This document shows, piece after piece, positions 1 to 9,385 of a stretch of DNA of 64,000 nucleotides. The position numbers and the translations under genes are program-made. Location: contig NZ_NUUX01000009.1 in the NCBI RefSeq assembly GCF_002564465.1, positions 79,286-143,285 of the forward strand, written 5' to 3'. Numbering within the stretch: position 1 is the first letter of the stretch; the number at the start of each line of letters is the position of its first letter. Below the pieces are notes generated by a model. It saw nothing but the letters and a program-made list of their open reading frames with translations. It did not search any database and was not told where the DNA came from. This stretch comes from Bacillus sp. AFS088145. GTDB lineage: Bacteria; Bacillota; Bacilli; Bacillales; Bacillaceae_G.

Positions 1-66
1 CATGGAAAGCGAGCACCCCGTAGTGGAAATCAGCATCACTCTACTCCTTATACGAAAATTTGGTAA
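1..66 (+). CDS. C-terminal fragment of an unidentified protein
   Basis: The first 66 bases are open in frame 1 and end in TAA at 64-66, giving 21 residues ending in Tyr-Thr-Lys-Ile-Trp. An intrinsic terminator follows at 98-126, which supports this being the true end of a gene that starts before the window. The fragment is rich in Arg, His and Ser. It is too short to name a family. Confidence 0.35.
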   Translation, partial: HGKRAPRSGNQHHSTPYTKIW

Positions 67-97
67 TTAATTGGCAAGGTTGTTTTTCAACAACGTG

Positions 98-126
98 AAA
101 AAAGTTCCATAAAGGAACTTTTTTTA
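98..126 (+). terminator. Intrinsic terminator
   Basis: AAAGTTCC / GGAACTTT stem with a four-base loop, followed by a T run. It probably ends the gene entering from the left edge. Confidence 0.8.
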
Positions 127-585
127 ATGTTATTATGTTGAAATAATAATATCGAATGTGGGGGGAAATCTTACTATTTCTAACATAATTCTTTTATGAT
201 TGACTCTTTTCGAAATGGTTGTTGTTTGTAAACCGATCATTTTTAAAACACACAGTAATTAAAGAAGCTGATTGGAAACAAGGTGTGGGATTTCTGTAGG
301 AGTATCAGAAAAAGTGAAAATTTGAGATGTCTCCCGAGTAATTCAACTAGACATCTCTTTAAAAGGCAACAAGATTTACGAAAAAAGTCATTATATACTA
401 CATATTAATTCTATGTTTAAAATGACAGAAATGTATGGGGGACAAACTATATTACAAAAATTTTTTTAAACATGTAATAATACATCCGCATTTCTGCCCA
501 TGAAAAATAGAAAAAGGATATTAAAATTAAAATATGATATGATTTTTTAAATAATTGTACTAATTTTAAAGGATGGGGATAAAGT
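127..585. other. Intergenic region upstream of the two-component system
   Basis: AT-rich stretch with no convincing gene. It contains one isolated hairpin (324-360) and, near its end, AT-rich sequence that could hold the promoter for the response regulator. The ribosome site AAAGGATGGGG precedes the ATG at 586. No riboswitch or mobile-element end was recognised. Confidence 0.5.
324..360 (+). terminator. Hairpin with short T tail, no gene directly upstream
   Basis: GAGATGTCT (324-332) pairs perfectly with AGACATCTC (349-357), followed by TTT. No gene lies between it and the terminator at 98-126. It may close a short untranslated transcript from about 130-320, or act as a leader structure. Either reading is inference. 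Confidence 0.45.
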
Positions 586-1263
586 ATGATTCGAATTTTA
601 ATTGTGGATGATGATTCTCATATAAGAGAGTTATTGAAAATGTATTTACAAACTGAAGGCTATACAACATTTGAAGCAGCTAACGGAGATGAAGCTTCTA
701 TATTGCTTGAGCAACAACAAATTAATTTAGCGATTGTAGATATAATGATGCCAGGTAAAGATGGGTACCAGTTATGTGAAGAAATAAGAGAGTATTATGA
801 TTTCCCGGTAATATTGTTAACTGCAAAAAGCGAGCTTTCTGATAAAGAAAAAGGTTTTGCAGTAGGCACAGATGATTATTTGACGAAACCATTTGAACCA
901 AAAGAAATACTATTCCGGATTAAGGCACTGTTAAGAAGATACAATATGATTAGTGCTCAAAAAATAAAACTGAACGAAACCGTTATCGATCGAAAAAGCT
1001 ATGAAGTTTACTGTAATGGAAAATTACTTATGCTTCCAATGAAGGAATTTGAATTATTGTCTCAATTGGCAAGTTATCCGGATCGAATTTTTACACGTGA
1101 TGAGCTGATCCAATTAATTTGGGGTGCTGATTTTGAAGGTGATGATCGAACAATAAATGTTCATATTAAACGTTTACGTGAAAGGTTTTCTAGTTTAACG
1201 AATGACTTTAGTATAAAAACCGTTCGAGGTGTTGGTTATAAATTGGAGGTCACCAGAAAGTGA
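586..1263 (+). CDS. OmpR/PhoB-family response regulator
   Basis: A 225-residue DNA-binding response regulator. The receiver domain (about 1-115) has the acidic cluster Asp8-Asp10, phospho-acceptor Asp52 in VDIMMPG, and the conserved Lys101 in the LTKPF motif. A winged-helix output domain (about 125-222) follows, with the family's GVGYKL ending. Its stop overlaps the start of the histidine kinase gene (GTGA at 1260-1263), so the two are translationally coupled. The MacB/FtsX-type exporter genes 120 bp beyond the kinase are the likely target, as in many Firmicute sensor-exporter loci. The signal is unknown. It does not look like the BceR type, because the partner kinase has a large extracellular domain. 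Confidence 0.93.
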   Translation: MIRILIVDDDSHIRELLKMYLQTEGYTTFEAANGDEASILLEQQQINLAIVDIMMPGKDGYQLCEEIREYYDFPVILLTAKSELSDKEKGFAVGTDDYLTKPFEPKEILFRIKALLRRYNMISAQKIKLNETVIDRKSYEVYCNGKLLMLPMKEFELLSQLASYPDRIFTRDELIQLIWGADFEGDDRTINVHIKRLRERFSSLTNDFSIKTVRGVGYKLEVTRK

Positions 1264-2648
1264 AAACTTTATACATAAGAATTGTTCTTACAATCCTCGG
1301 TGTAATGATTTGTAGCAGTATATTGGCTTTCTTTCTTTCAAATGTGTATTACCACTATAATCTAAAGCCTTATAATGATAAAAAATTAACTAAAATGGCT
1401 TTAGACGTTAGTACTTTTTATGAAGAAAATAATGATATTGAATTAAGCAATTACTTAAAAAGTATTAGTAAATTGGGATATCAAATTTTATTAGTAGATC
1501 AACAAGGAAATCAATCCTATTATGGAGGTTCTTTTAGAGAAAAGAAATTAGATCGTAAAGTGATTGATTCCGTTTTAAATGGGAAGGTCTATCATGGTAT
1601 TGCGGAATTTCCAACATCATTATTTGTGACTGGTTTTTTTGATAATACATTGAGCAATACAGTTGGTGTTCCTTTAAAATCGAGTACTAATCATTTAGCG
1701 CTTTTTATGCGACCAAATGTACAGCTTCAATTTGGTGAATTGCGTATACTCTTTTCTATTCTTCTCTTACTGACAATTGTATTAAGTATCGTATTCGTTC
1801 TAGTTAGTACAAGATATATTGTAAAACCGATTATTAAATTAACTGAAGCAACTAAAAAAATTGCAGAAGGAAAATATAATGTACAATTGCAAATTAAACG
1901 CCAAGATGAAATAGGAAAACTTGCTAATCACTTTTCGCACATGTCACAAAAATTAGGACAAATTGAAGCGATGCGTCAGGAGTTTGTTTCGAATGTATCT
2001 CATGAAATTCAATCACCACTTGCATCAATACAAGGGTTTTCGCAGTCACTACAAACTGAAAAATTAACCGAAGAGCAAAAGAATCATTACTTATCGATTA
2101 TAGAGGAAGAAAGTAAAAGAATGTCCTTATTAAGTAAACAATTATTAACGTTAGCTGCATTAGATAAGGAAGAAAGTATTCTGCAAAAAACAACTTTTGA
2201 TGTTGCCGAACAAATTAAACAAGTAGTTTTTACAACTGAATGGAGTTGGAGAAACAAAGAGTTGGCCATTGATTTGGAATTACCACAAACTTATGTGTGT
2301 GCTGACAAGAATCTACTACATCAAGTTTGGACAAATTTAATGACGAATTGTATTAAATTTAATTATGAAGGTGGATCAATCTCAATAAAACTGAGTAGTA
2401 ATGAAGAGAATGTTCAAATTGAATTTCAAGATACTGGAATTGGTATTTCCGAAAATGATTTACAACAAATATTTAATCGATTTTTTATTGCTGATAAAGC
2501 AAGAAATCGAAAGGAATCCAGTAGTGGCTTAGGTTTAGCGATAGTCAAACAAATCATTGAATTACATAATGGGCATATAGAAGTAAGCAGTAAAGTAGGC
2601 GAAGGAACCAAATTTCATCTAACCATACCTAATATTAAAGAGTTCTGA
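1260..2648 (+). CDS. HAMP-containing sensor histidine kinase
   Basis: A 462-residue membrane sensor kinase. TM1 lies at about 7-27, an extracellular sensing domain at about 28-160 and TM2 at about 163-187. A HAMP linker (about 188-240) leads to a HisKA box whose phospho-acceptor is His248 in VSHEIQSPL. The C-terminal ATPase has an N-box-like NLMTNCIKFN, the G1 box DTGIGIS and the G2 box GLGLAI. The start is GTG at 1260, overlapping the regulator stop and preceded by GGAGGT. The sensing domain shows no family I recognise. It is presumed to phosphorylate the upstream regulator and so control the downstream ABC exporter. Confidence 0.93.
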   Translation: MKTLYIRIVLTILGVMICSSILAFFLSNVYYHYNLKPYNDKKLTKMALDVSTFYEENNDIELSNYLKSISKLGYQILLVDQQGNQSYYGGSFREKKLDRKVIDSVLNGKVYHGIAEFPTSLFVTGFFDNTLSNTVGVPLKSSTNHLALFMRPNVQLQFGELRILFSILLLLTIVLSIVFVLVSTRYIVKPIIKLTEATKKIAEGKYNVQLQIKRQDEIGKLANHFSHMSQKLGQIEAMRQEFVSNVSHEIQSPLASIQGFSQSLQTEKLTEEQKNHYLSIIEEESKRMSLLSKQLLTLAALDKEESILQKTTFDVAEQIKQVVFTTEWSWRNKELAIDLELPQTYVCADKNLLHQVWTNLMTNCIKFNYEGGSISIKLSSNEENVQIEFQDTGIGISENDLQQIFNRFFIADKARNRKESSSGLGLAIVKQIIELHNGHIEVSSKVGEGTKFHLTIPNIKEF

Positions 2649-2771
2649 TTTATAATTGTAATCGACTGTTCACCTGCTGTTCATCTAACATTCCTATACT
2701 TTAAATTACAAAGAGTGATGCTTCTTTTTACACTCTTTAAAATTTAGTATGTTAAAGGAGATGAATGACAG

Positions 2772-3857
2772 GTGTTTCTAGCATTAAGGGAATTTAAACA
2801 CGCAAAATTACGTTTTTTATTAATTAGTCTAATCATGATCCTTATATCATTCCTAGTATTATTTGTTTCAGGATTAGCGAAAGGATTATCTTTTGATAAT
2901 GCTTCTTCTATTGATAGCATGTCCTCAAATTATTTTGTATTACAAAAAGAGTCGGGTAAACAAATTAATCATTCAATGTTAACGGAAAATCAAATAAATG
3001 AAGTTCAGAACTTGGTAGATGAGAAAAATTCCACTACTTTAGGAGTTCAAATGACTACGTTTCTAAAGGGTGGAACATCTAAAAAAATTGATGCTACCTT
3101 ATTTGGAATTGATGTGAATGGTTTAGCGGCTCCAAAGGTAATTGAAGGCGAAATGATTAATAATTCAACAAAGAATGAAGTTGTAGGAGATATTTCTTTA
3201 AAAGAGAAAGGAATCAAGCTTGGGGATAATATTTCTGATCAAATCTCGGGCAAAGAATTTAAAATTGTTGGTTTTACGGAGAATCAATCATATAGTCACG
3301 CACCGGTTATTCATATGAATTACAAAGAGTGGTCGATGGTGAATAGTAAAAATTCATTTAATGCAATTGCGTTAAAAACAAACGAAAGTACTGCAAAAAA
3401 AGTAAGTGAAAAAGTCTCAGGAGTAGAAGTAATTAATAAAAACCAAGCATTAAAGGGCATACCTGGTTATAAAGAAGAACAAGGTTCTTTATTAATGATG
3501 ATTGTATTTCTATTCTTTATCGGAGCATTTGTGTTAGCAGTCTTTTTCTATATCATTACAATTCAAAAAATCAATCAATTTGGCGTGCTAAAAGCAATTG
3601 GTTCAAAAACTAGTTATTTAGCTAAGAATATTATTTTTCAAGTTTTAACACTTACACTATTAAGTCTAATGATCAGTATTTCAATCACATTTGGATTATC
3701 TAAAGTATTACCAGCTAGCTTACCTTTTGTATTTGATGCTCAGTTAATCATCGGAAGTTCATTATTATTCCTATTTGTAGCAGTAGTCGGCTCGTTAATA
3801 TCTTTATTAAAAGTAGTAAAAATTGATGCGATTGAAGCAATAGGGAGGGCTTTTTAA
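2772..3857 (+). CDS. MacB/FtsX-type ABC transporter permease
   Basis: A 361-residue permease with one N-terminal TM segment (about 10-32), a long extracytoplasmic MacB-like periplasmic-core domain (about 35-235) and three C-terminal TM segments (about 238-262, 283-308 and 320-345) of the FtsX domain. The start is GTG at 2772, placed by the ribosome site AAAGGAG at 2755-2761. It overlaps the ATPase gene by one base (TAATG). This class usually exports peptides, lipids or antimicrobials, or transmits mechanical work across the membrane. The substrate is not evident. A separate promoter between 2649 and 2771 is possible, so the transporter may be inducible by the adjacent two-component system. 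Confidence 0.88.
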   Translation: MFLALREFKHAKLRFLLISLIMILISFLVLFVSGLAKGLSFDNASSIDSMSSNYFVLQKESGKQINHSMLTENQINEVQNLVDEKNSTTLGVQMTTFLKGGTSKKIDATLFGIDVNGLAAPKVIEGEMINNSTKNEVVGDISLKEKGIKLGDNISDQISGKEFKIVGFTENQSYSHAPVIHMNYKEWSMVNSKNSFNAIALKTNESTAKKVSEKVSGVEVINKNQALKGIPGYKEEQGSLLMMIVFLFFIGAFVLAVFFYIITIQKINQFGVLKAIGSKTSYLAKNIIFQVLTLTLLSLMISISITFGLSKVLPASLPFVFDAQLIIGSSLLFLFVAVVGSLISLLKVVKIDAIEAIGRAF

Positions 3858-4540
3858 TGAGTAATAAACTAGTACTAGATAATATTAGCAAAACATACAA
3901 TGACGGAGATTCTTTAGCAACAACCGTATTAGATCAAGTTTCTATTCAAGTAAAAGCCGGTGAACTAGTAGCAGTTGTAGGTCCATCAGGCTCAGGTAAA
4001 AGTACCTTCCTTTCAATAGCAGGAGCATTATTATCTCCGACTAGTGGGAGAATTTTAATAGATGATATTGAAATAAGTAATCTTCCAGCAAATAAACTGA
4101 ATGAATTTAGATTATCTAAAATCGGATTTATTTTTCAAATGTCTAATTTAATCCCGTATTTAACAGTTAAAGATCAGCTTCTATTAATTGCCGAATTAGC
4201 AGGAATAAAAAACAAAATTGCAGAGAAGAAGGCGAATGAACTGCTCGAACAATTAGGGTTATCAAAGAGGATGAGAAACTATCCGGAAAATTTATCAGGT
4301 GGAGAGAGACAACGAGTAGCCATTGCAAGGGCTCTAATGAATGATCCAGAAGTAATCTTTGCGGATGAACCTACAGCTAGTCTCGATTCTGAAAGAGGAA
4401 GATCAGTAGTCGAAATGCTATCTAAAGAAGTAAAGCAAAGACAAAAAGCTGCGATAATGGTTACTCATGATAAAAGGATGCTAGATTTATGTGACCGTGT
4501 TGTTTATATAGAAAATGGAAAACTTACTGAACAAATTTAA
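3857..4540 (+). CDS. MacB/LolD-type ABC transporter ATP-binding protein
   Basis: A 227-residue ATPase partner of the preceding permease. It has Walker A GPSGSGKS (about 42-49), a Q-loop in IFQMSNLIP, the signature LSGGERQR (about 145-152), Walker [13 protein letters not shown] and the H-loop in MVTHD. The length and sequence fit the MacB/LolD/YknY class. Its ATG overlaps the permease stop by one base, so the two are made together. An intrinsic terminator follows directly, ending the operon. Confidence 0.95.
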   Translation: MSNKLVLDNISKTYNDGDSLATTVLDQVSIQVKAGELVAVVGPSGSGKSTFLSIAGALLSPTSGRILIDDIEISNLPANKLNEFRLSKIGFIFQMSNLIPYLTVKDQLLLIAELAGIKNKIAEKKANELLEQLGLSKRMRNYPENLSGGERQRVAIARALMNDPEVIFADEPTASLDSERGRSVVEMLSKEVKQRQKAAIMVTHDKRMLDLCDRVVYIENGKLTEQI

Positions 4541-4545
4541 GGAGG

Positions 4546-4573
4546 AACCCGTTTTAATTGACGGGTTTTTTTC
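4546..4573 (+). terminator. Terminator of the ABC exporter operon
   Basis: AACCCGT / ACGGGTT stem followed by T7, directly after the ATPase stop codon. Confidence 0.85.
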
Positions 4574-4580
4574 ATATTGT

Positions 4581-4653
4581 TTATGAGTAAGTAATTTAGA
4601 ACATCAAGCTATTTTAGTTATTCATGAACCCGTTATGAGTAACTAATTTAGAA
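4581..4653. repeat. Short 21-bp direct repeat between convergent genes
   Basis: TTATGAGTAASTAATTTAGAA occurs at 4581-4601 and 4633-4653 with one mismatch. AACCCGTT occurs beside both copies and again in the terminator at 4659-4690. It looks like a local duplication of terminator-adjacent sequence. Confidence 0.7.
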
Positions 4654-4658
4654 AAATT

Positions 4659-4690
4659 AACAAAAGAACCCGTTCAATTCGAACGGGTTC
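4659..4690 (-). terminator. Terminator of the pyruvate oxidase gene
   Basis: Perfect 10-bp stem GAACCCGTTC / GAACGGGTTC (4666-4675 and 4681-4690), followed on the reverse strand by TTTTGTT. Confidence 0.85.
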
Positions 4691-4695
4691 ATTAA

Positions 4696-6432
4696 TTATA
4701 GATGGAATCGATCTAAAAGATTCGTTTTAGCAAGATCAATTACATCATTTGCATGACCATTTAATACAGCCTTTAATGTCCATAATGTAAATCCATGCGC
4801 TTGCTCAATACTCACTTTAGGAGGCATTGCTAGTTCTTGACGGTTTACTAAAACATCGATTAATGCCGGGCCGTTGTGCTCAAACGCACGTTGTACAGCG
4901 GATTCTAAGTCAGCAGGATCCTCTACACGAATTCCTTCGATCCCCATCGATTGAGCTAATGATGCAAAGTTAGGGTTTTCTAAAGTTGTGCCGGTTTCTA
5001 AGTAACCAGCAGCTTTCATTTCTAATTCTACAAAACTTAGTGCACTATTGTTAAATACAACCATTTTTACAGGTAATTTATGCTGATGGATTGTTAATAA
5101 ATCACCCAATAACATTGATAATCCACCATCTCCGCATAATGCGACTACTTGACGTCCAGGTTGAGAAACTTGAGCACCAATTGCTTGAGGCATGGCATTA
5201 GCCATCGTTCCGTGATTAAATGATCCAAGTAATCTTCTTTTTCCATTCATTTGTAAATATCTTGCAGACCATAATGTTGGCGTGCCGACATCGCATGTAA
5301 AGATCGTATCTTCATTTGCAAGATCACTTACAATCTTAGTTAAATACTGAGGGTGGATCGGTGTGCGTCCTGGTTTTCCAACTGCAAATTTATCTAAATC
5401 TTCACGTACATTTTTGTATGCTGAAACATACTTCTCTAAATGGCTTGAATCTTTTACATCTGTTAAGAGAGGTAATAACTGACTAATTGTCTCTTTTACA
5501 TCTCCACAAAGTCCATAAGTAAGTGCAGCCCGTCGTCCTAGATGCTCAGCTCGTACATCAACTTGTAAAATAACTGCATCGTCCGGATAAAATTGTCGAT
5601 AAGGGAAATCTGTTCCAAGCATTAATAAGACATCGCAGTCCATGATAGCGTGATATCCTGATGAGTAGCCAATTAGTCCGGTCAACCCTGCATTATATGG
5701 ATTATCGTATTCAAGGAATTCTTTTCCTCTAAGCGCAATAACCATTGGAGATTTTAACTTTTCGCAAAGAAGCATTAAATGAGAATGTGCACCTTCACAG
5801 CCTGCTCCGCAAAGTAAAGTAACCTTCTTACCATCATTTAGGAACCCAGCGAGTTTTTCTAATTCAGGTTTCGATGGACTAATCAGTGGATTCGTTACAT
5901 GAATAACTTGTTCTGGAACAGTTTGTCGATCTTCTAAAGCAGCAATGTCTCCAGGTAAAACAAGTACAGATACACCTTTTCTTGCAATTGCATGCTGCAT
6001 TGCAATCGTTGCTAGACGAGGCATTTGTTCTGCTCTATACACCGTTTCACAGAAGTGACTGCAATCTTTAAATAATTGCTCAGGACGAGTTTGTTGAAAA
6101 TATTCACTTCCAATTTCGATGCTTGGAATTTGAGCCGCAATCGCAAGCACTGGAATACGGCTTCGATGACAATCGTATAATCCGTTAATTAGGTGGAGGT
6201 TACCTGGACCACTACTTCCCGCACAAACTGCGATACTTCCACTCATTAGAGCATCTGAACCTGCAGCAAAAGCTGCAACCTCTTCATGGCGAACGCCGAT
6301 CCATTCAATTCTTTTTGAGCTTTTAATTGAATCCAAAACAGCATTTAATGAATCTCCAACAATACCATAAATTCTAGTAACTCCTGCCTGAATCAATGAA
6401 TCAATCAGTAAATCTGCAATTGTTTTCCTCAT
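4696..6432 (-). CDS. ydaP: Thiamine-pyrophosphate-dependent pyruvate oxidase (YdaP/PoxB-like)
   Basis: A 578-residue ThDP enzyme with the three-domain plan. The N-terminal PYR domain carries the catalytic glutamate in RHEEVAAF (about residue 49). A central FAD/DHAP-fold domain follows (about 190-325). The C-terminal PP domain has the ThDP-binding GDGG motif, followed by VVFNN, around residues 430-465. Length and sequence fit the Bacillus YdaP / E. coli PoxB group, which oxidatively decarboxylates pyruvate, usually to acetate and CO2. Acetolactate synthase is less likely because no small subunit or ilv genes are nearby. The ATG at 6432 follows a GGAGA ribosome site. The gene stands alone between two terminators or divergent promoters. 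Confidence 0.88.
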   Translation of the reverse strand: MRKTIADLLIDSLIQAGVTRIYGIVGDSLNAVLDSIKSSKRIEWIGVRHEEVAAFAAGSDALMSGSIAVCAGSSGPGNLHLINGLYDCHRSRIPVLAIAAQIPSIEIGSEYFQQTRPEQLFKDCSHFCETVYRAEQMPRLATIAMQHAIARKGVSVLVLPGDIAALEDRQTVPEQVIHVTNPLISPSKPELEKLAGFLNDGKKVTLLCGAGCEGAHSHLMLLCEKLKSPMVIALRGKEFLEYDNPYNAGLTGLIGYSSGYHAIMDCDVLLMLGTDFPYRQFYPDDAVILQVDVRAEHLGRRAALTYGLCGDVKETISQLLPLLTDVKDSSHLEKYVSAYKNVREDLDKFAVGKPGRTPIHPQYLTKIVSDLANEDTIFTCDVGTPTLWSARYLQMNGKRRLLGSFNHGTMANAMPQAIGAQVSQPGRQVVALCGDGGLSMLLGDLLTIHQHKLPVKMVVFNNSALSFVELEMKAAGYLETGTTLENPNFASLAQSMGIEGIRVEDPADLESAVQRAFEHNGPALIDVLVNRQELAMPPKVSIEQAHGFTLWTLKAVLNGHANDVIDLAKTNLLDRFHL

Positions 6433-6621
6433 TGTAATCTCCTTCTAGTTCACTGTTAGTAGGAACTAATTGAATTTAATAAGCCTTAGGCTACAGATAA
6501 ATTTATGTTTTGCAGAACTTCAAAACGTTATACCAAAAAAAGGCAGGAAAAGTAGGAGGCATTAAGAATAAATACATTAAAAAGTCTTTTATCCTCGAAT
6601 TTTTTGTCGAAGGAATCCATC

Positions 6622-6652
6622 TTGAAACTTACGTTTACGTAAGATTTATAAT
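6622..6652 (+). promoter_or_regulatory. MerR-type promoter with palindromic operator in a 19-bp spacer
   Basis: -35 TTGAAA (6622-6627) and -10 TATAAT (6647-6652) are separated by 19 bp. The spacer contains a perfect inverted repeat CTTACGT-TT-ACGTAAG (6628-6643). An over-long spacer with the operator between the hexamers is the hallmark of MerR-regulated promoters. It drives the MerR gene at 6682 and probably the acyl-CoA dehydrogenase behind it. Confidence 0.88.
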
Positions 6653-6681
6653 AAAACTATAGCTAGAAGGAGGAGGGCATT

Positions 6682-7056
6682 TTGAAGTTATATTCGATTC
6701 GAGAGATGACGAATGAATTTAATACGACTCATAGAACCCTTAGATATTATGAGGAAATCGGATTATTAATGCCTACCTATACTGAAAGTGGAAGAAGAAG
6801 GTACTCTCAAAAAGATTGTACACGTCTATATTTAATTCAGAGAGGTAAGCATTTAGGCTTTAATTTACAAGAAATAAAAGAAATGATTGATTTATTTACG
6901 ATTGATCGAACAGGTGAAAAACAATTACAAAAAACAATTGAATATGGAAATCAGAGGATTATAGAGTTAGATAAAAAAATAAACGATTTAATCCAATTAA
7001 AAGAAGAAATTATTAAAATGAAGGGTAAACTTGAGCGGAAATTATTAGAGATTTAG
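6682..7056 (+). CDS. MerR-family transcriptional regulator
   Basis: A 124-residue MerR regulator. The N-terminal winged helix includes the characteristic YSIREM and RTLRYYEEIGL segments. A C-terminal coiled-coil dimerisation helix covers about 70-124. There is no Cys-rich effector loop, so it is unlikely to sense metals. The TTG start at 6682 is set by the GGAGGAGGG ribosome site. It is followed 24 bp later by an acyl-CoA dehydrogenase gene. That arrangement and the ACGTAAG palindrome resemble LiuR-like MerR regulators of acyl-CoA catabolism. It probably controls both genes from the 6622-6652 promoter. Confidence 0.9.
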   Translation: MKLYSIREMTNEFNTTHRTLRYYEEIGLLMPTYTESGRRRYSQKDCTRLYLIQRGKHLGFNLQEIKEMIDLFTIDRTGEKQLQKTIEYGNQRIIELDKKINDLIQLKEEIIKMKGKLERKLLEI

Positions 7057-7080
7057 TAAAAATATTGGGAGGGAGAGTAT

Positions 7081-8745
7081 ATGAATTTTTATAATGAAGA
7101 TCTTAATTTACAAATGATTTTAAGAAAATATTTTAAAGAAGATTTTTTTACATGGGCTAACAGAGAATTAGAAGAATTTGGAGAGCTTTGTGCGAATGAA
7201 ATCGATCAACGTGCAGTTCACACAGATCGTGAAGGGCAACCTCGTTTAATTAAATATGATGCATATGGTAATGATATTTCACATGTTTGGGTTAATGAAG
7301 GTTATAAACAAACTGTAAAAGATACTTATAAAAGAGGGATTGTTAGCTATATTCATAAGCCAATTCCAGAACTTGGTATAAAGGGGAATTATATTTATTC
7401 CTATGCGCAAGGGTATTTATTATCACAGACTGAAGCTGGTTTTTATTGTCCAGTAACATTATCAATGGCTGCTACGTTTTTAGTTGAAAGATATGCAGAT
7501 GAAGCATTAAAAGAAAAATATCTTCCCCATTTATTATCGACTGGGGAAACAGAATTATATGAAGGTGCAACTTTTTTAACTGAAAGACAGGGTGGTTCAG
7601 ATGTTGGATCCAATGTAGTGAAAGCGGTTAAAGAAGGAGATTACTATCGTATTTACGGAGAAAAATATTTTGCTAGTAATGCAGGTCAGTGTGGTATTAC
7701 AACGATTTTAGCAAGGATTGAGGGAGCAGCTTCTGGGAGTAAGGGGTTAAGTTTATTTTTAGTGCCTTGGAAGAATGACGACGGTACAAATAATGGATTC
7801 ACGATTCGTCGCTTAAAAGATAAGTTAGGTGTAAGAGCGGTTCCATCAGGAGAAGTTGAGTTTAATGGAGCGAAAGCATTTCTAATCGGAGATCCTTCTA
7901 GAGGAATTAACTATATGATGGAAGCATTGAATTTATCAAGAATATGTAATGCAGTAGCATCAGTTGGAATTATGAGAAGAGCCTATGTAGAAGCGAAGAA
8001 ATATGCAGAAAATAGGCTAGCATTTGGACAATTACTAACAAATTTCCCAATGATCAAAGAAACATTAGCAAAACTTGCAACCATTCAGGAAGTACAAACA
8101 AGTGCAGTATTTAATTTAGTGGCCTTATATGATCGAGTGGTTGGAAATGAAAATGGAACAACCGAGGAGCAAACATTAGTAAGACTTTTAATCGCTTTAT
8201 TAAAAATGCGTACAGCTGAAGAAGCAATTCATTTCTCCCACGAAGCGATTGAAATGCATGGAGGAAATGGTTATATTGAAGATTTTGTTACACCTCGACT
8301 TTTAAGAGATGCTCAAGTACTTACAGTCTGGGAAGGAACAGCTAATATTTTAGGTTTAGAGATTTTGAGACTGTTTAACAAAATGAATGGATATCAAGTC
8401 TTTAAATCATTTATTGAAGAAAAATTAGTAGATACACCTCAAACATTAATAGTTGAAAGTGAAATCATAAAGAAAAAGCTAGAAGAGTTAAATGGAATTA
8501 TTCATTATACATCTACTTTAGATGCTAATACCCAATCATATAATGCTAAGAAAATAGCAAATAAAATGGCAGATTTAGTTGAAGCAGTTACTGCTCTTGA
8601 AGATGCAAAAGATCATATTCGAAAAGAGTACATTGCAAAAGTATTGATCAATGAACGATATTTTAAAGATGAAATTAATAAGAAACAAATTCATTTAAAG
8701 TATTTTGATGAAATTGTTGGCTATAAAGTTTCGATAAATAAATGA
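7081..8745 (+). CDS. AidB-like acyl-CoA dehydrogenase
   Basis: A 554-residue flavoprotein of the acyl-CoA dehydrogenase superfamily, longer than the typical 380-residue enzyme and matching the AidB-like class with an extended N-terminus and C-terminal helical domain. Landmarks are EGATFLTERQGGSDVGSN (about 161-178, FAD/substrate loop), EMHGGNGYIEDF (about 390-401) and VWEGTANILGLE (about 420-431). The adjacent MerR gene suggests induction by an acyl-CoA or related substrate. It could oxidise a branched or unusual acyl-CoA. True AidB alkylation protection is a less likely alternative. GGAGGGAG precedes the ATG. Confidence 0.88.
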   Translation: MNFYNEDLNLQMILRKYFKEDFFTWANRELEEFGELCANEIDQRAVHTDREGQPRLIKYDAYGNDISHVWVNEGYKQTVKDTYKRGIVSYIHKPIPELGIKGNYIYSYAQGYLLSQTEAGFYCPVTLSMAATFLVERYADEALKEKYLPHLLSTGETELYEGATFLTERQGGSDVGSNVVKAVKEGDYYRIYGEKYFASNAGQCGITTILARIEGAASGSKGLSLFLVPWKNDDGTNNGFTIRRLKDKLGVRAVPSGEVEFNGAKAFLIGDPSRGINYMMEALNLSRICNAVASVGIMRRAYVEAKKYAENRLAFGQLLTNFPMIKETLAKLATIQEVQTSAVFNLVALYDRVVGNENGTTEEQTLVRLLIALLKMRTAEEAIHFSHEAIEMHGGNGYIEDFVTPRLLRDAQVLTVWEGTANILGLEILRLFNKMNGYQVFKSFIEEKLVDTPQTLIVESEIIKKKLEELNGIIHYTSTLDANTQSYNAKKIANKMADLVEAVTALEDAKDHIRKEYIAKVLINERYFKDEINKKQIHLKYFDEIVGYKVSINK

Positions 8746-8944
8746 TTATCAATACATCTCTTTACATTTAAAACATTTTAATAATAGGAGTAAAGATAGT
8801 AAGGATGTTTGGTGGGGTCTCGATAAATATGAGTGGTTTCAACTATTTGGCATTTTTCTGGAAGAAGGGAAAACTGTTTGAATATAGAATGTATCTATAG
8901 TTCATATACTTATATTTCTGAAATTAGTAAAGGGGTTGCACTTA

Positions 8945-9385
8945 ATGTCAGATGGTTGTTTCAAAGTTCATGACGTTCTTGAAAATTATAAAACAGCGAT
9001 TTACGAAAAAGATATTGAAAGATTTCTATCCTTGTATGCTCCTGAAATACATATTTATGATTGCTGGGGGAACTGGGAGTGCAAGGGTATTTCTTCATGG
9101 AAGGAAAATGTAGTAGAGTGGTTTAATGGATTGAGTGAGGATGGTGTTTTACTTAAAGTTGAATTTAATGATCTAGTAGTTGAAGAAAATTCAAATCTGG
9201 CATTTGTACATTGTGCTGTTACTTTTGCTGCTCACCAAGAAGAATCTGGTGAGAAACTTCGTCAAATGACAAATCGGTTCACATTCGGTTTAAAAAAGGT
9301 GAATAAGACTTGGGTCATTGTTCATGAACATTCATCATTACCTATAAATATGGAGACTGGTAAGGGAATTTTTAACTTGAAGTAA
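8945..9385 (+). CDS. NTF2-like / SnoaL-like protein
   Basis: A protein of about 146 residues with the NTF2-like alpha+beta plan: a helical N-terminus, then EKDIERFLSLYAPEIHIYDC and a C-terminal antiparallel sheet ending in WVIVHEHSS. That pattern is common to SnoaL, ketosteroid isomerase-like and calcium/calmodulin kinase II association-domain-like proteins. ATG 8945 is preferred over TTG 8936 because AAAGGGG at 8929-8935 sits nine bases before it and touches the TTG. The gene stands alone. The substrate, if it is an enzyme, is unknown. Confidence 0.75.
   Translation: MSDGCFKVHDVLENYKTAIYEKDIERFLSLYAPEIHIYDCWGNWECKGISSWKENVVEWFNGLSEDGVLLKVEFNDLVVEENSNLAFVHCAVTFAAHQEESGEKLRQMTNRFTFGLKKVNKTWVIVHEHSSLPINMETGKGIFNLK

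Noticed and set aside
250-275. AATTAAAGAAGCTGA shared between about 256-270 and about 46096-46110, both upstream of orphan hairpins
   Set aside because: A 15-base match in such AT-rich DNA is expected by chance; the flanks do not align.
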